Assembly: GCA_963720675.1 (NCBI GenBank)
Contig: CAVRGH010000005.1
Span: 248,001 to 312,000 of the forward strand
DNA from: JALHSW01 sp963720675
Lineage (GTDB): Bacteria > Actinomycetota > Acidimicrobiia > IMCC26256 > PALSA-555
Direction: 5' to 3'
DNA: 64,000 bases
Position numbers and translations under genes: made by a program. Under the pieces are notes generated by a model, which was given only the letters and a program-made list of their open reading frames with translations, had not been told where the DNA came from and did no database searches. Below are positions 26,630 through 36,153 of this stretch, one piece after another. Position 1 is the first letter of the stretch. Every line of letters starts with the position of its first letter.

Positions 26630-27524
26630 GTGCTCGAAGGCTTGGAAGGCAAGGTCGCGATCGTCACCGGAGCCGGGCAGGGGCTCGGACGCTCCGAGGC
26701 GCTGGAGTACGCGCGCCAGGGGGCCCGGGTGATCGTCAACGACTTCGCCCCACCCGGCGCCCCGAGCCCCGCCGACGCCGTGGTCGACGAGATCCGCAGT
26801 GCCGGCGGTGACGCCACCGCGCACACCGGCGACGTCGCCGACTGGGACACCGCCAAGGCGATGGTGCAGCTCGCCGTCGACACGTACGGCAGTCTCGACA
26901 TCCTCGTGAACAACGCCGGGCATCCTCCGCGACCGGATGCTCTTCAACATGAGCGAGGACGAGTGGGACGCGGTGATCCGGGTCCACCTCAAGGGCCACT
27001 TCTGCACGATGCGCCACGCCGGGGAGTACTGGCGCGACAAGTCCAAGGCCGCCGACGGCCCCGTCTACGGGCGCATCATCAACACGTCGTCGGAGGCGGG
27101 CCTGCTCGGCAGCGCCGGGCAGGCGAACTACTCGGCGGCGAAGGGCGGCATCATCCAGCTCACGCTGGTCGCCGCACAGGGGCTCGGTCGTTACGGCGTC
27201 AACGCGAACGCGATCGCACCCCGCGCACACACGCAGATGACCGAGAGCCTCGGTGGCTTCGACGCCAAGGAAGGCGACTTCGAGGTCTTCGCCACGGACA
27301 ACGTGTCGCCCCTCGTCTGCTATCTCGGTTCGCCACAGGCCGCGAAGGTCACCGGTCAGTGCTTCATCGTCTACGGCCGTCAGATCACGGTGCTCGCGGG
27401 CCCGACGGCCGACGAGCAGTTCGAGGTCACCGACAAGTGGACGCCCGACAACGTCAGCGCCGCGCTCACGCCGTTCTACGACGGCCGCGCGCCACTGCGC
27501 GACGGCATGTTGATGAAGTACTGA
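26630..27524 (+). CDS. SDR-family oxidoreductase, one frameshift
   Basis: About 297 residues after correction. The first frame from GTG 26630 gives TGAGQGLG and ends at LDILVNNAG; the bases GCCGGGCATCC at 26915-26925 carry one extra G, and the next frame continues ILRDRMLFNMSEDEWD to the TGA at 27522-27524, including the active site ANYSAAK. The length and an extra loop near the C-terminus resemble the multifunctional-enzyme-type 3-hydroxyacyl-CoA SDRs. It is followed 14 bases later by an epoxide hydrolase. GAGGGAG lies nine bases before the start. Confidence 0.83.
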
Positions 27525-27538
27525 GCGGGAGCGGAGCA

Positions 27539-28691
27539 GTGGGGGACGAGATCGAGCCGTTCAACATCGACGTGTCCGACGCGATGCTCGTCGACCTCCA
27601 GGAGCGGCTCCGCCGGGCCCGGTTCCCCGAGCAGCTCCCGGACGCGGGCTGGGACTACGGCACCGAGCGCGAGTACCTGCGCTCGTTCGTCGCCTACTGG
27701 TCCGAGGCCTACGACTGGCGGGTGCGTGAGGCCAGGATGAACGCCTTCCCGCAGTTCACGACCGAGATCGACGGCACCAACGTCCACTTCCTGCACGTCC
27801 GCTCGCCCGAGGCCGACGCGTTGCCGCTGGTGCTCACTCACGGCTGGCCGGGCTCGTTCGTCGAGTTCCTCGACGTGATCGGTCCGCTCGCCGATCCGGC
27901 GGCGCACGGCGGCGACGCGGCCGACGCGTTCCACGTCGTCGTGCCGTCACTGCCCGGCTACGCGTATTCAGGGCCGACGCGCGACCGGGGCTGGCACCCG
28001 GGACGCGTCGCTCGCGCCTGGGCCGAGCTCATGGCGCGTCTCGGGTACGACCGCTACGTGGCCCAGGGCGGCGACTGGGGCTCCTTCGTCACCACCCAGG
28101 TCGGGCTCGCCGATCCCACGCACTGCGCCGGCGTGCACGTGAACATGCTGGCGCCGATCGCGATGACCGAGGACCACACCGCGGAAGAGGACGAGTGCCT
28201 CGCCGGGATGGCCGCGTACAACGACCGCGACTCGGGGTACTACAAGGAGCAGACCACCAAACCGCAGACCATCGGCTACGCGCTCGACGACTCACCCGTC
28301 GGCCTCGCGGCGTGGATCGTGGAGAAGTTTCGCACCTGGTCCGATTGTGACGGCGACGTCGAGCGTTCCTTCACCAAGGATCAGCTCATCGACAACCTCA
28401 TGATGTACTGGACGACGACGACCGCCCACTCGGCCGGGCGCATGTACTACGAGTTCGACCAGGGGCTCCGCAATGGTGAGCTCGACATCTTCTCGCCGCT
28501 CACGGTGCCTGTCGGGTACACGCGGTACCCGAAGGAGATCATGCGGACGTCGAAGCGCTGGGCCGAGGCTCAACACCCGATCTCGTACTTCGCGGACCAG
28601 TCGCGTGGCGGGCACTTCGCCGCCTTCGAGTCGCCCGACCTGTTCGTCCCCGACCTCCGCGAGTGCTTCCGTCCGCTCCGGCGAGGTGTGA
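27539..28691 (+). CDS. Epoxide hydrolase with EHN domain, first paralogue
   Basis: Alpha/beta hydrolase of the microsomal-type epoxide hydrolase family, opening an epoxide to a diol. The EHN domain fills about residues 1-110, followed by the oxyanion motif HGWPGSF, the nucleophile Asp in GGDWGS (about 179), and the His in RGGHFAAFE (about 357). The frame does not stop at the expected place and runs on to 28828 over the next gene; a one-base shift near 28665-28680 would end it at TGA 28689-28691, four bases before the next start. The 3' end given is therefore inferred. Confidence 0.82.
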
Positions 28692-28695
28692 CGGC

Positions 28696-29559
28696 GTGCT
28701 GGACGACTTCGCGGGGAAGGTCGCGGTCGTCACCGGTGCGGCCAGCGGCATCGGTCGCGGGCTCGCGCGCAAGGCTGCGAGCGAGGGCATGCGGGTCGTG
28801 CTGGCGGACGTCGAGCCCGCCGCGCTGACCGAGGTCGAGGAGGAGATCGCCCTGATGGGTGCTGAGGCCCTCGCGGTGCCCACCGACGTGAGCGACGCGA
28901 CCGCGGTCGAGGCGCTCGCCGACGCCGCGTTCGATCGCTTCGGCGCGGTGCACCTCGTGTGCCTGAACGCGGGCGTGTTCCAGGCCGGCGTGTCGTGGCA
29001 GCGGACCGAGGCCGACTGGGCGTGGGTGCTCGGCGTGAATCTGTGGGGTCCGATCCATGGGGTGCGCTCGTTCGTGCCCCGCCTCGTCGAGCAGGGCGGT
29101 CCCGCGCACGTCGTCATCACCTCGTCGATGGCCGGGATGATGACGGTGGCGTACTCGGGGCCGTACGTCGTCTCGAAGTTCGGAGCCGCGTCGGTCGCCG
29201 AGTGCGTCGCGCACGACCTCAGGGCGCAGGGCTCCGACGTCGGGATCTCGTGCCTCGTGCCCGGTGCGGTCGACACCAAGATCGGGTGGTCGGAGCGGAA
29301 CCGCCAGGCGACGACGGGCACCGAGGCCCCGGGGGAGTCGCAGGCGCCGGACCACTATCTGGTGCGGCAGGCCCTACAGGACATGACGTCCCAGACCGGG
29401 CGCCCGCCCGAGGACGCGGCCGACATCGTGTTCGCCGGGGTGCGTGCGGGGCAGTTCTGGATCACGACCATGGACGAGGACGGCTACCAGGCCCTGATCC
29501 GCGGCCGCTACGACGCGCTGCTCGCCCACGAGCTGCCACCGTCGACCGGCTTCTCCTGA
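28696..29559 (+). CDS. SDR-family oxidoreductase
   Basis: A 287-residue classical SDR with TGAASGIG at residues 13-20, NAGV, and a YVVSK active site preceded by SSMAG. The C-terminal 60 residues (QALQDMTSQTGRPPEDAADI onward) match SDRs that act on large alicyclic or acyl substrates. It is placed between two paralogous epoxide hydrolases, so it may oxidise the diol they form. GTG 28696 is the first good start after the preceding gene. Confidence 0.86.
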   Translation: MLDDFAGKVAVVTGAASGIGRGLARKAASEGMRVVLADVEPAALTEVEEEIALMGAEALAVPTDVSDATAVEALADAAFDRFGAVHLVCLNAGVFQAGVSWQRTEADWAWVLGVNLWGPIHGVRSFVPRLVEQGGPAHVVITSSMAGMMTVAYSGPYVVSKFGAASVAECVAHDLRAQGSDVGISCLVPGAVDTKIGWSERNRQATTGTEAPGESQAPDHYLVRQALQDMTSQTGRPPEDAADIVFAGVRAGQFWITTMDEDGYQALIRGRYDALLAHELPPSTGFS

Positions 29560-29587
29560 GCCGGTCCCCCTCGACTCGGAGCGACGG

Positions 29588-30767
29588 ATGACCCTGGAGC
29601 TGGAGTCCTTCCGCGTTGCCGTCGACGACTCCGTGCTCGACGACCTGCGTGGCCGGCTGGCGCACGCGCGCCTGCCGAACCAGATCGCGGGCATCGGGTG
29701 GGAGCAGGGGACCGAGCTCGAGTTCCTGCGCGAGCTCCTGACCTACTGGCGAGAGTCGTACGACTGGCGCGCGTGCGAAGCACGCCTGAACGCGTTCGAC
29801 CAGGTGGTCACCGAGGTGGACGGCCAGCGCCTGCACGCGATCGTCGCTCGCTCACCGGATCCCGACGCCACGCCGTTGCTCATGGTGCACGGTTGGCCGG
29901 GCTCGGTGACGGAGTTCCTCGACGTGCTCGGCCCGCTCACGGATCCCGCGGCACACGGCGGCGACCCGGCCGACGCGTTCCACGTCGTGTGCCCGTCGCT
30001 CCCGGGCTTCGGGTTCTCGGGTCCGACGTCGGCGCGGGGTTGGCACCCGCGCCGGATCGCCGAAGCGTGCGTCGAGCTGATGGACGCGCTGGGCTTCGAG
30101 CGGTACGGCGCACAGGGCGGCGATTGGGGCTCGATCGTCGCGGCCAACGTCGCCGACCTCGTCCCCGATCGGGTGCTGGGGTTGCACCTGAACTTCGTCA
30201 CGGTGGCGCGGCCCCGATCCTCGAACGAGGGGAACGACCCCCCGCTCACGCCGGAGGAGGAAGCAGGGTTCGTGGATCTCCTCGAGTGGCGTCGGGATGG
30301 TGCCGGCTACCAGGAGATCCAGGGGACCCGGCCCCAGTCGCTCGGCTACGGCCTCGACGACTCGCCGGCCGGGCTCGCGGCATGGATCGTCGAGAAGTTC
30401 CGGGCCTGGTCGGATTGCGTCCGGGACGACGGTGAGCTCGACGTCGCGCGCGCTTTCGGACTGGACCGTTTACTCGACAACATCACCCTCTACTGGGTCA
30501 CCGGCACGGGGACGTCGTCGTGTCGGATCTACTGGGAGATGCGCCAGGCAGGCAAGGCCGCGCTCCCCCAGGAGTTCGTGCGCGTGCCGACGGGCATCGC
30601 GAACTTCCCGGCCGAGATCACCAAGATGCCGCGCGCGTGGGTCGAGCACCGATACCGCGTCGTGCACTGGACCGAGCCGCCTCATGGCGGCCACTTCGCC
30701 GCGATGGAGGTGCCCGACGCTGTTCACCGACGACGTCCGGACGTTCTTCCGAGGTCTGCCGGGTTAG
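29588..30767 (+). CDS. Epoxide hydrolase with EHN domain, second paralogue, late frameshift
   Basis: A paralogue of the gene at 27539 with the same blocks: EHN domain, HGWPGSV, nucleophile Asp in GGDWGS (about 179) and PPHGGHFAAME near the end. The frame is broken at GACGCTGTTC (30718-30727), where one extra G turns DLFTDDVRTFF into another frame; corrected, it ends in LPG and TAG at 30765-30767, about 392 residues. Its stop codon overlaps the stop of the convergent gene in the shared bases TTAG. Confidence 0.85.
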
Positions 30768-31308
30768 CGGTCGTACACCGGGTCCGAACGGCTCCGAGAG
30801 CCCTGGAGCACCTCGGGGCCCAGCTCCCACTCGCCGACGATCGGGTCGCGGCGCGTCCAGTCGAACACGCACCTGCGGTCCGCGATGCGCCACTCGCCGT
30901 CTCGGCGCTCCATCCGGTCGACGTAGCGCAGCGCGGTGATCAGGTCGTGTCCCTGCTCGCCGGCCTGCCCGCCGACGCTGCTCGGGAGCGGCGGCGGTGG
31001 TACGCGACGCAGTACGACTCGGCGTACGCGGTGTCGCCGTCGACCTCGACGAGCTGGTTCCCGATGAAGTGCATCGTCGAGTCGAAGTACGACAGGGCCT
31101 CCTGGACCCAGGTGAGGAACCCCTCGAGGTCACCCTGGTATGCGCCGTGGTCGTCGTGCGCGTCGGGGTGGTACGTGGAACGCACGAGGTCGACGTCCAT
31201 CCGGTCGATGCCGCGCGTGTAACGGATCAGCACGTCGCGGATGGCCTGCTGATCGAGGAGATCTCGACTGCAGCAGCGTGGGGGGGAAGCGCCTCGGTCA
31301 TGGCGCAT
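30764..31308 (-). CDS. SnoaL/NTF2-like protein, one frameshift
   Basis: A small barrel protein of the nuclear transport factor 2 superfamily (about 180 residues). The N-terminal helix reads LLDQQAIRDVLIRYTRGIDR with the usual YHPDAHDDHG after it, and the C-terminal strands (RRDGEWRIADRRCVFDWTR, then DPIVGEW) lie in another frame, so one base is missing near 30975-30990. Such proteins may be isomerases, dehydratases or ring-hydroxylating small subunits; here the function is unknown. A G run of seven near the 5' end (31280-31286) is a further error risk for the start. Confidence 0.72.
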
Positions 31309-31320
31309 AGGGTACGCAGC

Positions 31321-32355
31321 ATGGAGATGCGACCGCTCGGGAAGACGGGCGTCCAGGTCAGCGAGTACTGCCTCGGCGCCATGATGTTCGGTCAGTGGGG
31401 CAACCCCGACCACGACGACTCGATCCGGATCATCCACCACGCGCTGGATGCCGGGATCAACTTCATCGACACCGCCGACGTGTACTCGGCGGGGGAGTCG
31501 GAGGTGATCGTCGGCAAGGCTCTGCAGGGTCGTCGTGACGATGTCGTCGTCGCGACGAAGTTCTTCGCGCCGATGGGGTCCGACCTCAACCAGCGCGGTG
31601 GCTCGCGCCGCTGGATCATGCGCGAGGTGGAGGCCAGCCTCGAGCGGCTCGACGTCGACCACATCGACCTGTACCAGATCCACCGTCCGGCCGACGACAC
31701 CGATCTCGACGAGACGCTGGGTGCGCTCTCCGATCTCGTGCACCAGGGGAAGATCCGGTACTTCGGGCACTCCACCTGGCCGGCCGAGATGATCATCGAG
31801 GCGCAGTGGGTGTCGGAGCGTCGCGGGCGAGAGCGGTTCCGGTGCGAGCAGCCGCCGTACTCGATCTTCATGCGTGGGATCGAGAAGGCCGTGCTCCCGA
31901 CCTGCGCGCGGTACGGCATCGGGGTCATCCCCTGGAGCCCGCTCGCGGGCGGGCTCCTCACCGGACGCCACCGGAAGGGCCAGCCGACGCCGGCCGACTC
32001 TCGCATGGCGCGTGGCTTCGGGTCGCAGCACCAGAGCGAGCGCCAGCGCCTCGTCCACGAGCACCGGCTCGACATCGTCGAAGAGCTCGTCGTCGTGGCC
32101 GCCAAGGCCGGTGTGAGCCTGACGCACCTCGCGCATGCGTTCGTGCTCGAGCACCCCGCGGTCACGTCAGCCATCATCGGGCCGCGCACCATGGAGCAGC
32201 TCGAGGACGCGCTCGCGGGTGTGGAGGTGCGCCTCGACACCGCGACGCTCGACGCCATCGACGAGATCGTCACTCCGGGCACCGACGTCAGCGGCGGCGA
32301 CCCGTGGCAACCGCCCGGCCTCGCGCCGGCGGCGCGGCGACGTTCGCACGGGTAG
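31321..32355 (+). CDS. Aldo/keto reductase
   Basis: A 344-residue TIM-barrel NADPH-dependent reductase. The catalytic tetrad is visible: Asp and Tyr in DTADVYSAGE (about 50-56), Lys in VATKFF, and His in DLYQIHRPA. The C-terminal cofactor segment includes AIIGPRTMEQLE. The first residues MEMRPLGKTGVQVSEYCLG are a textbook AKR start, fixing ATG 31321. It resembles the YajO/potassium-channel-beta-like group with broad aldehyde or ketone range. It is divergent from the SnoaL-like gene, with only 12 bases between their start codons. Confidence 0.9.
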   Translation: MEMRPLGKTGVQVSEYCLGAMMFGQWGNPDHDDSIRIIHHALDAGINFIDTADVYSAGESEVIVGKALQGRRDDVVVATKFFAPMGSDLNQRGGSRRWIMREVEASLERLDVDHIDLYQIHRPADDTDLDETLGALSDLVHQGKIRYFGHSTWPAEMIIEAQWVSERRGRERFRCEQPPYSIFMRGIEKAVLPTCARYGIGVIPWSPLAGGLLTGRHRKGQPTPADSRMARGFGSQHQSERQRLVHEHRLDIVEELVVVAAKAGVSLTHLAHAFVLEHPAVTSAIIGPRTMEQLEDALAGVEVRLDTATLDAIDEIVTPGTDVSGGDPWQPPGLAPAARRRSHG

Positions 32356-32362
32356 TCCGTCG

Positions 32363-33442
32363 ATGGACGCAACCTCCCGCTCGAAGCTCCTCGAGACCAT
32401 CACTCTGCAGCGGGTCGGCTTCCAGGACCTGGGGTGTCCGTTCTACGACGCGTTCAGCGCGTGTCTCGAGACGGATGTCGAGGACGATGGTGCCGTCGCA
32501 CGGCTGCTGGAACCGCACGCCGGCGCGCCGTTCGAGCACGTCTACGTCGTCCGCCTCTACGGCGCGCTGCATCGGTGTGTGCTCGACGGCCGGGCTCCCG
32601 CGGTCGCCGCCCACTTTCCGTCGACGGGCGGTGACGGGGACGCGCGGGCGGCCTTCGCCGCGTTCGTCGAACTCCTCGATTCGGATCCGGGGGTGCTCGG
32701 GGACTGGGATGCGCGACCACCCCAGACCAACGAGGTCGGACGCGCCGCGGCGCTGATGTCGGGGCTCCTCGTCGTCGCCGACGCGCTGCGGTTGCCGTTG
32801 CGGCTCCGCGAGATCGGTTCGAGCGCCGCGCTCAACCTCCGCCTCGACCGGTTCTGGTACGAGCAGGACAACGTCGGCTTCGGTGATCCCGACTCGGCCG
32901 TGCGCTTCGTCGACCTGTGGCATGGGGGCGCGCCGCCGTTCGATGCGAACGTCGAGATCGCCGACCGGCGCGGCTGCGACCGCGACCCCGTGGACGCCGG
33001 TACCCGCGAGGGTGCGCTCACGCTGCTCTCGTACCTCTGGCCCGAGCCGTCCGAGCGCTTCGACCGAGCCCGAGCCGCGATCGACCTGGCGAAGACGCTC
33101 CCCGTGGCGATCGACCGCGCCGACGCGCGGAGCTGGGTGCCGGACCAGCTCGCGAACCGCCCTGCCGGGAGTGTGACCGTCGTGCTGCACTCGATCATGT
33201 GGCAGTACCTCGACGACGTGACGCGCGAGGTCATCCGTTCGAGTCTCCACGAGGCCGGCCGAGCCGCGACTCCGGACACGCCCGTCGCCTGGGTGCGCCT
33301 CGAGCCGCACGCCGAGGACTTCTTCCCCCCGGAGGTGCGCGCCACCTGGTGGGACGGCTCGAGCCCCGAGCCGCACGACGAGCTCCTCGCCACGACGGGC
33401 TTCCACGGCGGCGAGCTCGACTGGGTCTACGGCACCGGCTGA
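32363..33442 (+). CDS. DUF2332-family protein
   Basis: A 359-residue protein matching the DUF2332 family by its blocks QTNEVGRAAALMSGLL, LPLRLREIGSSAALNLR, and SIMWQYLD followed by WVRLEP. The family is common in actinobacteria and has a methyltransferase-like layout, but no activity is established to my knowledge. No signal peptide. ATG 32363 lies eight bases after the aldo/keto reductase stop, so the two are probably cotranscribed. Confidence 0.85.
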   Translation: MDATSRSKLLETITLQRVGFQDLGCPFYDAFSACLETDVEDDGAVARLLEPHAGAPFEHVYVVRLYGALHRCVLDGRAPAVAAHFPSTGGDGDARAAFAAFVELLDSDPGVLGDWDARPPQTNEVGRAAALMSGLLVVADALRLPLRLREIGSSAALNLRLDRFWYEQDNVGFGDPDSAVRFVDLWHGGAPPFDANVEIADRRGCDRDPVDAGTREGALTLLSYLWPEPSERFDRARAAIDLAKTLPVAIDRADARSWVPDQLANRPAGSVTVVLHSIMWQYLDDVTREVIRSSLHEAGRAATPDTPVAWVRLEPHAEDFFPPEVRATWWDGSSPEPHDELLATTGFHGGELDWVYGTG

Positions 33443-33555
33443 GCGCGCGCGTCGGCTCGCGTCGGCCCGCGGCGGGTCGCCGGGCGACCGTGGACGTGGC
33501 TGAGCGACCCAACCGGACGGGTTCGGGGCGGCGTCGGATTCGTCGATCTGCGGGA

Positions 33556-34674
33556 TCAGGGTGCGGGTCCGGCTCGATCGGTGGGGTCGGCACGGGCGTT
33601 CTTGACGGTGAGGCCGTCGGGGAGGTCGGGGTCGCCGATGAGGCGTTCGGTGCCGTGGGGCTCCATGCGGTGGTGGTGCTCGGGGCACAGGCGGGCGAGC
33701 TGCTTGCGGCTCGTGGTGCCGCCCCAAGCGACCGGGTCGAGGTGATGCCGTTCGAGCCCCCGGGTGTTCTCGCACCCCGGGTAGCGGCAGTGTGGGTCGC
33801 GACGCTCCAGCTCCCGCTCGAGCGCGACCGGGATCGTGATCCGCCCGGTGCCGTGGTCGATCACCGGCGCCGCGTCGTCCTGCACGACCACCCGGGCGTC
33901 GCGGGCCAAGGCCTGGACGGTCTCCTCGGCGATCGGGATCCCGTCGATTTCACCGCCGGGCACGCCGGCGTTCGTGTGCACCACGACCAACGGCTTGGAC
34001 CGGCGCGCGCCCGGCTCGGGGGCGCCGGCGCAGAGGCTCACGAGCGCGTCGGCCTTGCGGTGCGCGAGCGAGTCCCAGGGTCGTCCCTTGGCCGGGCGCA
34101 TCCGCTCGGCCAGACCGTCGAGCACCTTCTCGACCAGGAGCCCGTCGACGTCGGGCAGCGCCCAACGCCCGAACACCATCCCCTGCTCCGCGTCACGCCA
34201 GGTGGTGAGGTACCGCGCCTGACGCCGCGCCTCCGCGTCGGCCGCGGTCACCCGTCGGGCCGAGCGCGCCATCCGCTGCAGATCCACCGGAGCCATCCGC
34301 GATCCCCTCACCGCCCACTCGGCGTCGGTCGAGGGTGCCGCCACCTCGGCGACCGGCTGCAGCTGGTCCCACGTCAGGTCGCCGGCCCACGCCGCCGACG
34401 CGACCTTCGGGAGCGACTCCAACGACCGCGCCACCTCTCGCTCCGCCTTCGCCGTACGGGCCGACACCGTCGGATCCGGCAGACCGTCGAGGGCGCCGAG
34501 CTCCTCGAGCGCACGCGTCACCGCGAGTCCTTCGAGCTTCCAACGGGCCTGCTCTCGCCGCACCTCCCTCATCCGCGACCGCAACCCGGCCACGCCGAGG
34601 CACCGCAGCTCGTCGACGCGCGCGCGGAAATCGAACTGCTCCTCCGGCTGCGACTGCTCGGGTCGGTTGCTCAT
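33556..34674 (-). CDS. 13E12-family DUF222/HNH endonuclease, intact copy
   Basis: A 372-residue protein with an N-terminal DUF222 helical region and a C-terminal HNH nuclease domain: RDPHCRYPGCENTRGLERHH for the zinc and His part and RLCPEHHHRMEPHG at the end. Family members (named after the M. tuberculosis REP13E12 repeats) are dispersed in actinobacteria, and their role is unclear. This copy is uninterrupted. A nearly identical but disrupted copy lies at 51876-52996 in the opposite orientation. The shared 5' element is at 34688-34718. Confidence 0.9.
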   Translation of the reverse strand: MSNRPEQSQPEEQFDFRARVDELRCLGVAGLRSRMREVRREQARWKLEGLAVTRALEELGALDGLPDPTVSARTAKAEREVARSLESLPKVASAAWAGDLTWDQLQPVAEVAAPSTDAEWAVRGSRMAPVDLQRMARSARRVTAADAEARRQARYLTTWRDAEQGMVFGRWALPDVDGLLVEKVLDGLAERMRPAKGRPWDSLAHRKADALVSLCAGAPEPGARRSKPLVVVHTNAGVPGGEIDGIPIAEETVQALARDARVVVQDDAAPVIDHGTGRITIPVALERELERRDPHCRYPGCENTRGLERHHLDPVAWGGTTSRKQLARLCPEHHHRMEPHGTERLIGDPDLPDGLTVKNARADPTDRAGPAP

Positions 34675-34687
34675 GCTCCGATCCAAG

Positions 34688-34718
34688 CAGAGGGGTGTGA
34701 CAGTTACCCCCGGGATCG
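34688..34718 (-). promoter_or_regulatory. Conserved 5' element of 13E12 genes, copy 2
   Basis: Reads GGGGGTAACTGTCACACCCC on the minus strand, preceded by CGATCC and TTCTTCG further up, and ends 13 bases before the start codon. It matches copies at 15105 and 51833 in sequence and spacing. Confidence 0.65.
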
Positions 34719-34766
34719 AACCCCTCGCGCGAAGAAATCTCGAGCAATCTTCGGCGCGGTCTCGCG

Positions 34767-35249
34767 TCAGTCCGGCTCGAGCACCATCACCTCGTCGACG
34801 GGACCGTCGAGCAGAGCTCGCACGACCTCGCCGATCTCCCGCGGGTACACCGTGTCGCTGGTCGCGTCGAGCTCGTCGGCGCTCCACCAGCGGTGCTCGA
34901 GGAGCGACCGCTGCTCGACCGGGTCCCAATGGTCCGACGACGGTTCGAACCGGCGCACGTGGACCGCGAAGAACCACTCCTCCTGGCGGAACGAGACCCC
35001 GTCGAACTCGAACTCGGTCCACCGTTCGGCGACGACCGGACCGAGCGCGGGCGCCGTGAGCGCCAAGCCGGTCTCCTCGAGGATCTCCCGCACGGCCGCC
35101 GCCTCGAGCGACTCGCCGTCCTCGATCCCACCGCCCGGCGTCTGCCACCAGGTGCCCGCGTCCGGTCGGGCGGGATCGAACCCGCGGACCAGCAACACCG
35201 CGTCGTCGGCGAGCAGGAGGACCCGCGCGGCCCGACGCGCGACGGCCAT
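34767..35249 (-). CDS. NUDIX hydrolase
   Basis: A 160-residue pyrophosphohydrolase with the complete Nudix box, starting GGGIEDGESLEAAAV and ending REILEETGL (about 39-62). The Trp-rich substrate loop (GTWWQTPGG before, HRWWSADEL after) is common in the 8-oxo-dGTP/ADP-ribose group, but the substrate cannot be read. ATG 35249 gives a start directly before the first strand (RRAARVLLLADD). It follows the HxlR regulator gene by 29 bases on the same strand. Confidence 0.88.
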   Translation of the reverse strand: MAVARRAARVLLLADDAVLLVRGFDPARPDAGTWWQTPGGGIEDGESLEAAAVREILEETGLALTAPALGPVVAERWTEFEFDGVSFRQEEWFFAVHVRRFEPSSDHWDPVEQRSLLEHRWWSADELDATSDTVYPREIGEVVRALLDGPVDEVMVLEPD

Positions 35250-35278
35250 GTCAGTGTCGAGGCGGGCGGGCGGGCGAG

Positions 35279-35992
35279 CTAGCGGGCGAGGAGCGAGGCG
35301 TCGTCGTCGGACCGCGCCCGCTCGCGCACGGCGGCGGTGAGCGGACTGTCGAGGAACCACGTCGGGAAGTCCTTCGCGAGCTTCGACGGCCCGTGGAACT
35401 CGATCCTCCCGGCCGCGACCTCGGCGTCGATGTCGGCCCGCCCGGCGTACCAGCGGTGCAGTGCCGTGTTGTCGGCGCGCACGAGCAGGTCGACCTCGTA
35501 GCCCGGGTCGATCATGCAGGCGGTGCTCCCGGCAGGATCGGCGACGAGCCACGCCCGCCCGCCGGCGGGTCCCGTCACCGCGAACTCGATCGTGGTGCGG
35601 CGGCGCGGGAGCCGCTCGGGGTCGAGGAACTGGTGCATCCGCCACACGAGCCACGCGACGTCGAGCTCCTCGAGCTCGGGATCGCCGAACGCCCAGCGCG
35701 CGGCCCAGCGCCCGAGGTCCCAGATGATGGGTTCGAGGTCCTTCCCGGCCGGCGTGAGGTGGTACTCGACGGCCTGTCCGCTCCCGGCGTCGTCACGCTC
35801 GACCAGTCCGCGCTCGGCGAGCTGGCGCAGCCGTTGCGAGAGGAGCGAGCGGCTGATCTTCGGGATCCCCCGGTGGATCTCGTTGAACCGGTGGGAGCCG
35901 ACCAGCAGCTCGCGCAGGATCAGGGGTGTCCAGCGGTCGCCGAAGAACTCCACTCCGACCGCGATCGGGCAGTACTCCTCGTAGCTGGCCAT
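35279..35992 (-). CDS. HxlR-family transcriptional regulator with SCP2-like C-terminal domain
   Basis: A 237-residue regulator. Residues 1-100 are a winged-helix HxlR domain (CPIAVGVEFFGDRWTPLILR, then ISRSLLSQRLRQLAERGLVE). The remaining 130 residues, with WLVADPAGSTACMIDPGY and AAGRIEFHGPSKLAKDFPTW, resemble a sterol-carrier (SCP2) type fold that could bind a lipid ligand. It diverges from a methyltransferase gene, and two direct repeats in the gap between them are candidate operators. Confidence 0.85.
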   Translation of the reverse strand: MASYEEYCPIAVGVEFFGDRWTPLILRELLVGSHRFNEIHRGIPKISRSLLSQRLRQLAERGLVERDDAGSGQAVEYHLTPAGKDLEPIIWDLGRWAARWAFGDPELEELDVAWLVWRMHQFLDPERLPRRRTTIEFAVTGPAGGRAWLVADPAGSTACMIDPGYEVDLLVRADNTALHRWYAGRADIDAEVAAGRIEFHGPSKLAKDFPTWFLDSPLTAAVRERARSDDDASLLAR

Positions 35993-36027
35993 CGCCACCA
36001 GTGTGCCAAAACCCCGGGCAGTTGCCA

Positions 36028-36059
36028 GTCCAGGATCTGTACCGGTTTGGTCCAGGATC
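36028..36059. promoter_or_regulatory. Direct-repeat operator between HxlR regulator and methyltransferase
   Basis: GTCCAGGATC occurs twice, at 36028-36037 and 36050-36059, exactly 22 bases apart, about two helical turns. The pair lies 36 bases before the regulator start and 95 before the methyltransferase start. Flanking TGCCA and TGGTTGGC suggest wider symmetry. It is a plausible binding site for the adjacent regulator. Confidence 0.45.
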
Positions 36060-36153
36060 GTCACTGGTTGGCGGGGGCCGGGACGCGGACGATCGGGGTG
36101 AGAACGAGCCCCGACGCCGTCGGGCCCGGACCCTGCACGCAAGGAGCACCCCC

